64,000 bases of DNA from CAMAVH01 sp036500145 (GCA_036500145.1 DASYCO010000045.1:1-64000); one strand, 5' to 3'; numbered from the stretch's first letter, positions 56,385-63,814 are shown. Program-made: numbers and translations. The notes: generated by a model from the letters alone, not told the origin.

Positions 56385-57077
56385 ATGCTCGAGGTCTACA
56401 ACTGGCCGACGTCGAACGGCCGCAAGATCTTCATCATGCTCGAGGAGACGGGGCTGCCGTACCGGGCCCATGCGGTGAGCATCCGCAAGGGCGACCAGTT
56501 CAAGCCCGAATTCCTCAAGATCAGCCCCAACAACAAGATCCCGGCGCTCGTCGACACCGACGGCCCCGGCGGCGCGCCGATCTCGATCTTCGAATCGGGC
56601 GCCATCCTGCTCTATCTCGCCAAGCGCTCCGGCAAGTTCTTCCCGGCCGACGAGCGCGGCCAGTTCGAGGTGCTGCCCTGGCTCTTCATGCAGGTCGGCC
56701 ATGTCGGGCCGATGTTCGGCCAGGCCCATCACTTCCACGGCCAGGCGCCGGCCGGCAGCGACTATGCCATCCAGCGCTTCGACAACGAACAGAAGCGCAT
56801 CTACAACGTGCTCGACAAGCGTCTCGGCGAAGTGGATTACCTCGGCGGCGACTATTCCATCGCCGACATCGCGGTGTTCCCCTGGGTGCAGACCGACGAG
56901 GCCAAGGGCATGCTGAAGGACTATCCCAACGTGAAGCGCTGGTTCGACGCCATCGCGGCGCGGCCGGGCGTCCAGAAGGGCCTCGCCGTCATGGCCGACC
57001 AGCGCCGCGCGACGCCTCCGATGGACGCCGCCGCGAAGGAGATCATGTTCGGCAGCAAGCAGTACGAGCGCCACTGA
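56385..57077 (+). CDS. Glutathione S-transferase, YfcG/Nu-like, copy 2
   Basis: 230 residues. MLEVYNWPTSNGRKIFIMLE aligns with the first GST (Thr-Ser-Asn in place of Thr-Pro-Asn), as do SPNNKIPALVDTDGPGG, FESGAILLYLAKRSGKFFP, QAHHFHGQAPAGSDYAIQRF and GDYSIADIAVFPWVQTDEAK. It has about 20 extra C-terminal residues (TPPMDAAAKEIMFGSKQYER). ATG 56385 gives the same N-terminus as copy 1. An own terminator follows. Confidence 0.92.
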   Translation: MLEVYNWPTSNGRKIFIMLEETGLPYRAHAVSIRKGDQFKPEFLKISPNNKIPALVDTDGPGGAPISIFESGAILLYLAKRSGKFFPADERGQFEVLPWLFMQVGHVGPMFGQAHHFHGQAPAGSDYAIQRFDNEQKRIYNVLDKRLGEVDYLGGDYSIADIAVFPWVQTDEAKGMLKDYPNVKRWFDAIAARPGVQKGLAVMADQRRATPPMDAAAKEIMFGSKQYERH

Positions 57078-57098
57078 GCGTCGCAGCGAGCGAGGCAT

Positions 57099-57137
57099 AA
57101 AAAAACGAGGACGCCGGGAAAAGGCGTCCTCGTTTCT
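57099..57137. terminator. Terminator after the second GST
   Basis: A 13-bp stem (57103-57115 with 57123-57135) flanked by an A-run on the left and TTT on the right. It is a strong intrinsic terminator. Confidence 0.9.
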
Positions 57138-57218
57138 TCGTCTCGGCGGGAAGTCCGCCCGGCCAGGGCCTCTCGTGGTGGGGTCGCTCCTCCGGGGTCG
57201 GGAGCTTTTCCACGATAG

Positions 57219-57242
57219 GCCCCGGCCGAACAGGGCCGGGGC
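57219..57242 (-). terminator. Weak hairpin after the leftward lipoprotein gene
   Basis: GCCCCGGCC (57219-57227) pairs with GGCCGGGGC (57234-57242). No T-run follows on the minus strand, so termination would be inefficient or hairpin-only. Confidence 0.4.
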
Positions 57243-57249
57243 GAACCGC

Positions 57250-58221
57250 TTACTGGTTCGTGAAGTACTTCGCGACGGCCTGGTTGGTGCTCACCACCTG
57301 GCCATGGGGCGCATCGTCGTCGGTGCCCTGCACAACCCATTCCCACTGGGCGGGAGCCGCCATCGGGCAGGCGATGGTGAGCGGCGTCGTCACCGTCTCC
57401 TGCACGCTGTCGCCGCGCGTCGGCGCGCCGAGCATTACGCCGCCAGGCGGCAGCGCGATGGCGGTCGCCGCCGTCGGCGCGACCAGGACCTGCTGCGTCT
57501 GCACGGTCGGGTTGACGATGGTGTAGGTGCCGTTCGGCTGGGCGACGACCGTGCTGGCCGGCGTCGTCGTGGTGATCACCGTGCCGGGCGCCACCGGCAC
57601 GACGCTGGCCGACTGTAGCACGTAGGGCGTCGTAACGGCGGCGGTGGAGGCGCCGCGCACCTGGACGACGCGCGGGTCGCGCATGTCGCTGGCGCCGTTG
57701 CCGTCCGTCACCGTGTAGCTCAGCTGCACGTTCACCGGCTGGCCGGCGCAGGCCATCACATTGTGCGAGCTCGGGCTGATCTGCGCGTTCTCGATGCGCG
57801 AGGGCACGTTGTTGACCGTCAGCGTGCCGACCGGCGTGTCGCTGACAGCGCCATTGGTCGTCGTGACGCGCAGGCTGACAGGATAGACGCCATCCTTCGC
57901 CGGCGCGCGCACGGCGACGCTGGTATTGCTGACCGTGTTCGGCGTGGCCGGTACGGCGAGCTTCGTCATGGTGCCGGCGGTCATGCTGTTGGCCGGCAGG
58001 CCGATCAGGTCGACGCTGGCGACGTTCGAGGCGCTGCCGGCGATGCGGTAGCTCACGATGGTCGCCTGGCCGGGGTCGATGACGCGCGGCGCCAGCGACA
58101 CGTCGGTGGCGCGCGGCATGTTGACGGTGTTGCCGGCGCAGGCGGCGAGCATCAGGCCGGCGCCGGCGAGGACGGCAGTGGTGCCGAGCAGGCGGCTGAG
58201 ATTGGGAAGGGGCGTCGTCAT
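57250..58221 (-). CDS. Lipoprotein with Ig-like beta repeats, unknown function
   Basis: 323 residues. The signal ends GLMLAACAGN (lipobox LAAC). The mature protein has beta-rich stretches (IDPGQATIVSYRIAGSASNV, GVYPVSLRVTTTNGAVSDTP) like immunoglobulin-type domains, two Cys (MACAGQPVNV and IACPMAAPAQWEWVVQGTDD) and a Thr/Val/Pro-rich low-complexity stretch (VITTTTPASTVVAQPNGTYT). I recognise no named family. It follows the DUF1328 gene by 54 bases on the same strand, so the two may share the stress promoter at 58525. Confidence 0.7.
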   Translation of the reverse strand: MTTPLPNLSRLLGTTAVLAGAGLMLAACAGNTVNMPRATDVSLAPRVIDPGQATIVSYRIAGSASNVASVDLIGLPANSMTAGTMTKLAVPATPNTVSNTSVAVRAPAKDGVYPVSLRVTTTNGAVSDTPVGTLTVNNVPSRIENAQISPSSHNVMACAGQPVNVQLSYTVTDGNGASDMRDPRVVQVRGASTAAVTTPYVLQSASVVPVAPGTVITTTTPASTVVAQPNGTYTIVNPTVQTQQVLVAPTAATAIALPPGGVMLGAPTRGDSVQETVTTPLTIACPMAAPAQWEWVVQGTDDDAPHGQVVSTNQAVAKYFTNQ

Positions 58222-58275
58222 GGCGGTCTCCTGGTTATTCTTGTTCGTTGGTCGGCGTCGTTCGGGATGTGCGCG

Positions 58276-58461
58276 TCACACCGGCGGCGGCGGGACGCCG
58301 CGGCCGCGCAGCAGGTAGGCGATCAGGCTGATCGCGAACAGCACGAGGAAGATGAAGAAGAGGATGCGGGCGACTTCGACCGCGATGATCGTGATGCCGC
58401 CGAATCCCATGAGGGCGGCGACCAGCGCGACGACGAGGAAGAGAAGGGCAAGGCGCAGCAT
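58276..58461 (-). CDS. DUF1328 family small membrane protein
   Basis: 61 residues with two hydrophobic helices (ALLFLVVALVAALMGFGGIT and ARILFFIFLVLFAISLIAYL) and a polar Pro-rich tail. The Gly-Phe-Gly-Gly turn with preceding A-L-M is typical of the DUF1328/YtjA family, small stress-linked membrane proteins. The ATG has a strong AGGAGG ribosome site, and an exact EcfG promoter lies 64-88 bases upstream. Confidence 0.88.
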   Translation of the reverse strand: MLRLALLFLVVALVAALMGFGGITIIAVEVARILFFIFLVLFAISLIAYLLRGRGVPPPPV

Positions 58462-58524
58462 GGTGGCCTCCTTGTTTTACGGCGCTCGGAGATGCTTTGT
58501 CCGCCGAGCTGCCTCAGTTCCGTC

Positions 58525-58549
58525 AACGCGTCGGATAGGTCGCCGTTCC
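58525..58549 (-). promoter_or_regulatory. EcfG-type stress promoter for the DUF1328 gene
   Basis: Minus strand GGAAC (58549-58545), 16 bases, CGTT (58528-58525). Exact consensus with the preferred spacing. Start point near 58517, about 56 bases upstream of the ATG. Confidence 0.75.
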
Positions 58550-58593
58550 GCACCGGCTTGCGCGCAGCCAAGTAAATAAAGGGCGGCGGAGGA

Positions 58594-58619
58594 GGAACTA
58601 CGCGCGCGGACTCTGCGTT
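58594..58619 (+). promoter_or_regulatory. Orphan EcfG-type promoter (N17)
   Basis: Plus strand GGAAC (58594-58598), 17 bases, CGTT (58616-58619). It points to a region without a gene, ending at the hairpin 58854-58877. The spacing is less usual, so a chance match is possible. Confidence 0.45.
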
Positions 58620-58849
58620 CTTCCCGCGGATCGGTCGTAGGCGAGCACCGCTGAATCTCACAGGGGCGCCGAGCGCGAGCCCTAGGGCCCGGCTTGGCTG
58701 CAACCCGCCCAATTTGGGAGCAACCCAATTCGAGATCTGGCGTCGATGGGCGTCCATGTCGCCGGTCCAGCCAATGAGGGCGCGCTGCGGTTAATGCCGT
58801 GGCGCGCCTTCATCCAATTTACGGGCGAATTCGCCTGAGATGGCGCAAA

Positions 58850-58878
58850 GGAAAAGCCCCGCCGAGGGGCGGGGCTTC
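58850..58878 (-). terminator. Terminator of the sigma factor gene
   Basis: A 10-bp perfect stem AAGCCCCGCC (58854-58863) with 58868-58877; the A-run at 58852-58855 reads as T on the minus strand. It can also fold in a plus-strand transcript but has no T-run there. Confidence 0.8.
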
Positions 58879-58969
58879 GATCATGTGCGACGGATTTGCG
58901 GTCAGAGGCACGGAAGGCAGGAGAGGGCGCCCGCGTCTACATGGCGCGGGGCTTCTTCCTGTGAACGGG

Positions 58970-59623
58970 TCACGCCACCATGAAGCGGCGCGGCCCTTCG
59001 GTTGGATTCGGCTGCTTGCGCAGCAGGGCGACGGCTTCGCCGTCGGCCGCTGCATCGGGCTTGCGCCGGCGGGTGATGCCGGCTTCGGGCGACACGTCGT
59101 CCATCGTCAGGCCGTCGACCATGCGGATGAGCGCATGGCGGGCGCGCGACAGGCGCGAGCGGACGGTGCCGACTGGCACGCCGGTGACTTTCGCGGCTTC
59201 CTCGTAGCTCATGTCTTCCAGCGCGACGAGAATCAGTGTCGTGCGCTGCTCTTCCGGCAGGCGCTCAAGCGCGCCCTGAAGGTCGCCGAGCTGCAGGCTC
59301 TCGACCTGGTTGGGACGGGTGTAGAGGCCGCTCATCATCGATTCGGCCGATTCGTCGGCGTCGCGGGCGCGCTTCGCCTTGCGCACGCTGTCGATGAAGG
59401 CGTTGTGCATGATGGTCAGGAGCCAAGCGCGCAGGTTGGTTCCCGCCTCGAAGCGCTCCATGTTCATGATCGCGCGCATCAGGCAGGTCTGCACCAGGTC
59501 GTCGGCGTCGGCGGCGTTGCGGGTCAAGGCGCGGGCATAGCGTCGCAGGTACGGAATCTGACCGACGAGGACCGACTGAATTTTCTGGCTGTCCTTGGAT
59601 TCGAGATGGGGTGCGTTGGTCAT
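58970..59623 (-). CDS. ecfG: ECF sigma factor, probable EcfG of the general stress response
   Basis: 217 residues. Region 2 reads VGQIPYLRRYARALTRNAAD with DADDLVQTCLMRAI, and RAWLLTIMHNAFIDSVRKAK; region 4 reads LERLPEEQRTTLILVALEDM and SYEEAAKVTGVPVGTVRSRL with SRARHALIRM. This is the EcfG-like pattern of Alphaproteobacteria; the divergent nepR gene beside it supports the assignment. NepR should sequester it until phosphorylated PhyR binds NepR. No phyR is in the window. No EcfG-type promoter is seen upstream of this gene. ATG 59623 is chosen because it starts the conserved part. Confidence 0.85.
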   Translation of the reverse strand: MTNAPHLESKDSQKIQSVLVGQIPYLRRYARALTRNAADADDLVQTCLMRAIMNMERFEAGTNLRAWLLTIMHNAFIDSVRKAKRARDADESAESMMSGLYTRPNQVESLQLGDLQGALERLPEEQRTTLILVALEDMSYEEAAKVTGVPVGTVRSRLSRARHALIRMVDGLTMDDVSPEAGITRRRKPDAAADGEAVALLRKQPNPTEGPRRFMVA

Positions 59624-59952
59624 TGCGTGGTTCCTTCCGTTGCTAGCGTTCGTCCACGTACAGGCGTTTCGCGGTCTGGCGGCGTGCGGAGGATTGTTGG
59701 TCTTGGTTCCCATCGCCGGCCGGGGTCTCTCGGAACGCCCGGCAAGACAAGCTTCCCAGGAGAGCGGGGGCCTTGGGCGTGTCAAAACCCCCGGCCGCTG
59801 TGACAAAACTGAGGCGCGGGAAGGCCGTTTTGAGGAAAAAATGCCTTTTGGGAACGCTTTAAGACACAAGGCGTTATAAAATTAAGCCGGAAGGAATAGA
59901 GAATGGGCCTTTCCGGGTAGTGAGGATCCTCTCTTTCAGTGGCGTGAACCCA
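59624..59952. other. 329-bp divergent regulatory region between ecfG and nepR
   Basis: Holds the nepR stress promoter at 59851-59875 and, presumably, an unrecognised promoter for the leftward sigma gene. No open frame is convincing. A GGAAC at 59732-59736 has no CGTT partner at the right distance. Confidence 0.6.
59851..59875 (+). promoter_or_regulatory. EcfG-type stress promoter of nepR
   Basis: GGAAC (59851-59855), 16 bases, CGTT (59872-59875), the exact consensus. The start point would be near 59883, about 70 bases before the ATG. It gives the expected negative feedback: the sigma factor induces its own antagonist. Confidence 0.85.
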
Positions 59953-60195
59953 ATGAACAGTGCGCAGACGATGACCCAACGCAAGAATCCCAATGTCCAC
60001 GGCACTCCCGGCAGCGGCGGCGTGATGAACGCCATCCGCAAGCTGTACGACCCGGTTCTGGACGAGCCGATTCCGCAGTTCCTGCTCGATGCGGCTTCCA
60101 TGTCGCGTCAGGAAGCGGCTGCGGCCAGCGCGAAGAAGGACGGGGCCGAGCCGGCGGCTCCGGCCGAGACGCCCAAAAGCGACAGCAACAGCTAG
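59953..60195 (+). CDS. nepR: Anti-sigma factor NepR
   Basis: 80 residues. The central helix-turn segment IRKLYDPVLDEPIPQFLLDA carries the NepR signature (Leu-Tyr-Asp, Glu-Pro-x-Pro, Leu-Leu-Asp) that binds EcfG and PhyR; both ends are polar and probably disordered (MTQRKNPNVHGTPGSGG; PAAPAETPKSDSNS). It diverges from ecfG, where the usual order is nepR-ecfG in one operon. ATG 59953 lies in the frame; upstream codons do not add conserved residues. It is followed by a terminator. Confidence 0.83.
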   Translation: MNSAQTMTQRKNPNVHGTPGSGGVMNAIRKLYDPVLDEPIPQFLLDAASMSRQEAAAASAKKDGAEPAAPAETPKSDSNS

Positions 60196-60255
60196 GGGAC
60201 TGGCGCAAAGCTGGTCTCCGGGCGCGTCCTGCAACGCGCCGCAGCAGGCCCGACA

Positions 60256-60290
60256 CTAAAACCGGCGGCACCGATGTGCCGCCGGTTTTC
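60256..60290. terminator. Terminator after nepR
   Basis: A 13-bp stem AAAACCGGCGGCA (60258-60270) pairs with 60277-60289 around a six-base loop, ending in TTTT. Strong and symmetrical. Confidence 0.9.
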
Positions 60291-60342
60291 GTTTGGCCGC
60301 CAGTCGGATCGCCGAGGCAATCAGGCGTTTTTGAGCCCCGTC

Positions 60343-60367
60343 GGAACGCCGGAGAAGATGCCGCGTT
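60343..60367 (+). promoter_or_regulatory. EcfG-type stress promoter of the glycine-zipper lipoprotein
   Basis: GGAAC (60343-60347), 16 bases, CGTT (60364-60367). Exact consensus. The start point would be near 60375, about 55 bases before the ATG at 60430. Confidence 0.75.
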
Positions 60368-60429
60368 TTCAATGCACTGCGAGGCGGGCGGATGTCCGCC
60401 GGCGCAGGCACATTTCAGGAGACGTCCCC

Positions 60430-60702
60430 ATGGCCATTCCCGCTTCGCGCCTCGTGCGCTTTGCCGCCCCTGCGGCCCTTGCCCTTCTGCTCGCCGCCTG
60501 CGGCAGCACGACGGAGGACCGCACCGAAGGCGGCGCCGCAGTCGGCGCCGGCACGGGTGCCGCCGTGGGCGCGCTGTTCGGCGGCGTCGGGGCCATTCCG
60601 GGAGCGCTGATCGGCGGCGCCGTAGGCGGCGGCACGGGCGCCGTCACCGACCAGGAACAGGTCGACCTTGGCGAGCCGGTCTGGCATCGCTGGGGCGATT
60701 GA
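60430..60702 (+). CDS. Glycine-zipper (YMGG-like) lipoprotein
   Basis: 90 residues. The signal ends ALALLLAACGSTTED (lipobox LAAC). The mature part is a Gly-rich zipper: GGAAVGAGTGAAVGALFGGV followed by GAIPGALIGGAVGGGTGAVT, then a polar tail EQVDLGEPVWHRWGD. Such proteins insert into or line membranes and are often stress-induced; function is unproven. Its promoter belongs to the stress sigma and it lies two genes from ecfG, so it is a probable regulon member. Confidence 0.82.
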   Translation: MAIPASRLVRFAAPAALALLLAACGSTTEDRTEGGAAVGAGTGAAVGALFGGVGAIPGALIGGAVGGGTGAVTDQEQVDLGEPVWHRWGD

Positions 60703-60786
60703 GGCCGCTTAAGGCCGGCCGGCGGCCTCGCGCCGCCGCCGGCACCCCCTGAAAAGAGGTCATTTGCCGCGTTTGAGCCCTCAAGA

Positions 60787-60815
60787 TTGACAGGCCGGGG
60801 GCGGGCCTTTACAAG
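60787..60815 (+). promoter_or_regulatory. Candidate promoter of tRNA-Ser
   Basis: TTGACA (60787-60792), 17 bases, TACAAG (60810-60815). A near-consensus housekeeping promoter about 70 bases before the tRNA start. Confidence 0.55.
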
Positions 60816-60888
60816 GTCAAACCCCTGGGAACGGTAGGATTTTAGCTGTTCTCGGGTCCAGTCAGGCCTGTTTAGGCCTTCCCCGTGG

Positions 60889-60983
60889 GGAGCGATGGCC
60901 GAGCGGCTGAAGGCGGCGGTTTGCTAAACCGTTATACGGGTCTAAAGCTCGTATCGAGGGTTCGAATCCCTCTCGCTCCGCCA
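60889..60983 (+). tRNA. tRNA-Ser (anticodon GCT)
   Basis: A complete cloverleaf of the class II type: acceptor GGAGCGA pairs with TCGCTCC, the D arm contains GCCGAGCGGCTGAAGGC, the anticodon arm GCGGT-TTGCTAA-ACCGT has GCT at the anticodon, the long variable arm follows, and the T arm holds GAGGGTTCGAATCCCTC. The CCA end is encoded (60981-60983). It reads AGC and AGU serine codons. Confidence 0.97.
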
Positions 60984-61175
60984 TTGGCTTTCAGAACCCT
61001 CACGTCGTCCGCGGGCGTCTCGAAAAGAGCCGGAAAATCGTGCTTCCTTCGATTTGGGAGTGCCGCATCCCGTTTGCCGGTTCAGCCTTCGGGCACTTCG
61101 TAGCCTCCTAGTTTTCATAGCTCATCTTCCAGCCTAAGCCGATTTTGGGTCGGCCTAACGTGCGGAGACTCGGCG

Positions 61176-62000
61176 ATGATATGGGAACGGATTGGCGCAT
61201 GGATCGAGCAGGCGTCCATTCTAGGAATCGGCGTGATCCTGGTGTTCGTCCTGATCGCGGTGGCCTCCCTCGGACATGCCGTGGGGCGATGGCTCAAGGC
61301 TCCGGCCGAGAAGGAGTCCGACGGCCAGGACGGCTACATCATCTCGGCCGTCCTCGGCCTGCTCGCGCTGCTGACCGGCTTCACTTTTTCCCTTGCGATC
61401 GACCGCTTCGAAACCCGGCGCGAAGCTGTCCTGACCGAGGCCAATGCCATCGGCACCGCCTACCTGCGCGCGCAGCTTCTGGAGGAGCCGCACCGAGCGC
61501 GGCTCAGCCGAATGCTCGTCGCGTACACCGACAACAGAATTGCGCTCGGAACGGCGCGTGCCGCCGACACGAAGGAGCTGCTCGCCGCCAACGACCAGCT
61601 GATAACCGATCTGTGGACCGCGACCGTCGCGGCCTTCCCGTCGATCAGGTCATACGACTTCTCGTCGTCCTTCATCGACGCGATGAATTTGGTCATCGAC
61701 ATGGATTCCACGCGGAAGACAGCGCGGCTGGCGCGCGTGCCGACGGAAGTCTTCGCCGCCCTGATGTTTTATCAAATCGTGACGGCGGGCGTGCTCGGCT
61801 ACGCGCTTTCCAGGCCGCGAGGCCGATTGGCGTCCGGATTCCTGCTGTCCCTTTTCGTGCTGTCGCTGCTCCTCATCATCGACATCAACCGCCCGAACTC
61901 CGGCGGAGTCAGCGAATCGCAGGCGCCGATGATCGCGCTACGCGATTCGCTCAGGGCGCAGCCGCCCGAGATATTCGACCGCTTCAACGAAGCGCGCTAG
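61176..62000 (+). CDS. DUF4239 (bestrophin-like) membrane protein
   Basis: 274 residues. Membrane segments: ILGIGVILVFVLIAVASLGH, AVLGLLALLTGFTFSLAID, and near the end MFYQIVTAGVLGYAL and GFLLSLFVLSLLLIIDI. The conserved core DRFETRREAVLTEANAIGTA, YLRAQLLEEPHRARLSRMLV identifies the DUF4239 family, distantly related to bestrophin channels. Role unknown. It is a single gene 196 bases after the tRNA and converges with the methyltransferase gene, the ends 9 bases apart. Confidence 0.83.
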   Translation: MIWERIGAWIEQASILGIGVILVFVLIAVASLGHAVGRWLKAPAEKESDGQDGYIISAVLGLLALLTGFTFSLAIDRFETRREAVLTEANAIGTAYLRAQLLEEPHRARLSRMLVAYTDNRIALGTARAADTKELLAANDQLITDLWTATVAAFPSIRSYDFSSSFIDAMNLVIDMDSTRKTARLARVPTEVFAALMFYQIVTAGVLGYALSRPRGRLASGFLLSLFVLSLLLIIDINRPNSGGVSESQAPMIALRDSLRAQPPEIFDRFNEAR

Positions 62001-62009
62001 AGACGGCCG

Positions 62010-62870
62010 CTAGATCGTCGCCACCAGCAGCTCTTCGGCATTGTTCGGCGGGCGTAGGCCGTCCGTCCTGCCCGCGAAATAGCGCTGGGTCAGGTCGGCC
62101 GAGGAGACATGGCGGGCGTCGCCAAAGCCGGCTTCGCGAGCCAAGGCCACGATCTCCGGCGGCGTGAAGAAGCTGACGAACGGCGTGCCGCTGGCACGCG
62201 CGCCTTTCGCGGCCATCTCGAGCGCGGGACGCAGCTCGGGGTCCGCCATTTCCAGCGGCAGCAGGAAGGTCATGGCGAAGGTCGATCCCGGCGCGAGCGC
62301 CGCAATCTGGCGCAGCGTGGCGGCGTTGGCTTCCTTGGTGAGATACATGCTGACCCCCGTGGAGACCAGGACGGCCGGCTTGCCGGCATCGAAGCCGGCC
62401 TTCACGAGTCCGTCGCGCCAGGAGCTGGCCGCCTCGAAATCCACCGGCACGAAGCGCAGCCAGTCCGGGACGCCGAAGCCGAGCTCGGTCAGGCGGCGGC
62501 GCTTCCAGGCCTGCGGGCCGGGCTGGTCGACCTCGAAGACGGTGAGGCGCGAGGCGATCTCCGGCCGGCGCTGCGCGAAGCTGTCGAGGCCGGCGCCGAG
62601 GATGACGTACTGGCTCAGCCCATGGCCGGCCTGTTCCGCGACCAGGTCTTCGATGAATCGGGCACGGGCCACGATGGAGGCGCGAAAGGGGCGGGTGAAC
62701 TGCGGGTCCATGTCGCCGCGGCTGCGCCAGCCCGCATCGGGCGCCAGCAGCTTGAGGCCGACGTCGTCCGCCAGCACGTGCGGCGGCGCATCGAGCTCGA
62801 CATGCAGGGCGCGCCAGAGGGCGACCCGCGCGGCCGTGCTCTCCGGCGCTTCGTCTTGCCTGTCGTTCAT
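62010..62870 (-). CDS. Class I SAM-dependent methyltransferase, leucine carboxyl methyltransferase family
   Basis: 286 residues. The SAM-binding part of the LCM/PPM1-like family reads QYVILGAGLDSFAQRRPEIA, then VFEVDQPGPQAWKRRRLTEL, PAVLVSTGVSMYLTKEANAA and TLRQIAALAPGSTFAMTFLL. Members in bacteria methylate unknown small carboxyl acceptors (similar to tyrosine or polyketide O-methylation). The ATG at 62870 gives MNDRQDEAPESTAARVALWR. The response regulator gene ends 36 bases upstream on the same strand, so the two could be cotranscribed. Confidence 0.87.
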   Translation of the reverse strand: MNDRQDEAPESTAARVALWRALHVELDAPPHVLADDVGLKLLAPDAGWRSRGDMDPQFTRPFRASIVARARFIEDLVAEQAGHGLSQYVILGAGLDSFAQRRPEIASRLTVFEVDQPGPQAWKRRRLTELGFGVPDWLRFVPVDFEAASSWRDGLVKAGFDAGKPAVLVSTGVSMYLTKEANAATLRQIAALAPGSTFAMTFLLPLEMADPELRPALEMAAKGARASGTPFVSFFTPPEIVALAREAGFGDARHVSSADLTQRYFAGRTDGLRPPNNAEELLVATI

Positions 62871-62906
62871 CGGTTCATGTCCTTGCTGGAAAGTTGAGAG
62901 GCGATC

Positions 62907-63623
62907 CTAGTCCGGCAGGATGAGGACCGCCTGGTCTGGCGAGATCAGCTGCAGATGCGCGATGAGGCGCTCCGTCAGGGCGATGCCCTGGCTGATCAGA
63001 AGCTGGCCGGACGGCGAATAGAAGTTCTCGGCCAGGCGCATGCCGGGCCGCAGGAAGCAGACCTCGACGGGAACGTACTCCGAGCGCTTGTGCGCCTTTT
63101 CCAGTTCGGCGGCCGTGTACCACAGGGGCTTGCCGGGAATCACCAGGCTGACCGGCCAGCGCTTCGCGCGGCAGGCATCCTCGGCCTGCTGGCGCAGGCG
63201 CTGCCGGTAGGCCTCGACCTCCGTCTTGGCGGCCTCATGCTGCATGACATGCGCGATCTTCTGCGTCAGCTGCGCGATCGAGAAGGGCTTGGCGATCAGC
63301 GCGTCAACGTCGAAGGCCTTCGCCTGCTTGATGATGGGCAGGTCGGTGAAGCCGGTGATCATCACGACTTTGATGTCGTAGGGGCAGGCGAACTCGCCGC
63401 TGCGGATGCCGTAGAGGATTTCCAGCCCGCTGACGCGCGGCAGGCCATGGTCGAGCAGGATCACGTCATAGACGTTGTCTTCGATCAGGCGGGCGAAGTC
63501 CTCGTATCCGCCGGCGGTGTCGCAGGCTTCGGTGGCGTCGCGCAGGCCGACCTTGAGATAGTCCCGGACCATTATCTGGTCGTCGAGAAGCAAGATCCTG
63601 GGCTGTGGCGACGCTGCTGGCAT
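62907..63623 (-). CDS. Response regulator with REC domain and unusual C-terminal module
   Basis: 238 residues. Receiver domain at residues 8-130: RILLLDDQIMVRDYLKVGLR, phosphoacceptor Asp in DVILLDHGLPRVSGLEIL, Thr in VVMITGFTDLPIIKQ and Lys in DALIAKPFSI. The C-terminal 110 residues contain VCFLRPGMRLAENFYSPSGQ and LLISQGIALTERLIAHLQ, a strand-helix motif like the one preceding HD-GYP or HDOD output domains, but no catalytic module follows. It is not PhyR, which has a sigma-like N-terminus. ATG 63623 is chosen over an upstream TTG. Confidence 0.85.
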   Translation of the reverse strand: MPAASPQPRILLLDDQIMVRDYLKVGLRDATEACDTAGGYEDFARLIEDNVYDVILLDHGLPRVSGLEILYGIRSGEFACPYDIKVVMITGFTDLPIIKQAKAFDVDALIAKPFSIAQLTQKIAHVMQHEAAKTEVEAYRQRLRQQAEDACRAKRWPVSLVIPGKPLWYTAAELEKAHKRSEYVPVEVCFLRPGMRLAENFYSPSGQLLISQGIALTERLIAHLQLISPDQAVLILPD

Positions 63624-63773
63624 GACTGCCTTCGCTGGATACAAGGTTACATTCGGCTAGGCATAATTTCCGCCGCCAACCCTTCGCTGTCTACTGATTA
63701 ATGAGATTCCATTCAGTCTGACATGCAGCATCCGCGACCGTGCCTGGCGAACGAGCAGTTGCAGTCGCTCAAA

Positions 63774-63814
63774 TGAAAAGGCCGCGCATCGATGGATCGG
63801 CGCGAGGCCTTTTC
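63774..63814. terminator. Terminator between the response regulator promoter region and glgA
   Basis: AAAAGGCC and GCGC pair with GCGC and GGCCTTTT across a 12-base loop, with one GA bulge. It should end the leftward glgA transcript. Confidence 0.75.

Larger units (their letters stand above)
58462..58969. other. 508-bp gene-free region with divergent stress promoters
   Basis: Holds the minus-strand EcfG promoter for the DUF1328 gene (58525-58549), a plus-strand N17 EcfG-type promoter (58594-58619), and at 58854-58877 a strong hairpin that ends the sigma factor transcript. Between 58620 and 58850 no convincing coding frame is seen; a 29-codon frame at 58745-58834 has no ribosome site. A stress-induced non-coding RNA of about 250 bases is possible. 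Confidence 0.6.

Noticed and set aside
58745..58834. A 29-codon plus-strand frame in the 508-bp gap
   Set aside because: No ribosome binding site, no conserved features; more likely part of a non-coding transcript if transcribed at all.
59706..59736. GGAAC-like halves upstream of ecfG on either strand
   Set aside because: Neither has CGTT (or AACG on the opposite strand) at 16-17 bases, so no EcfG promoter is claimed for ecfG itself.
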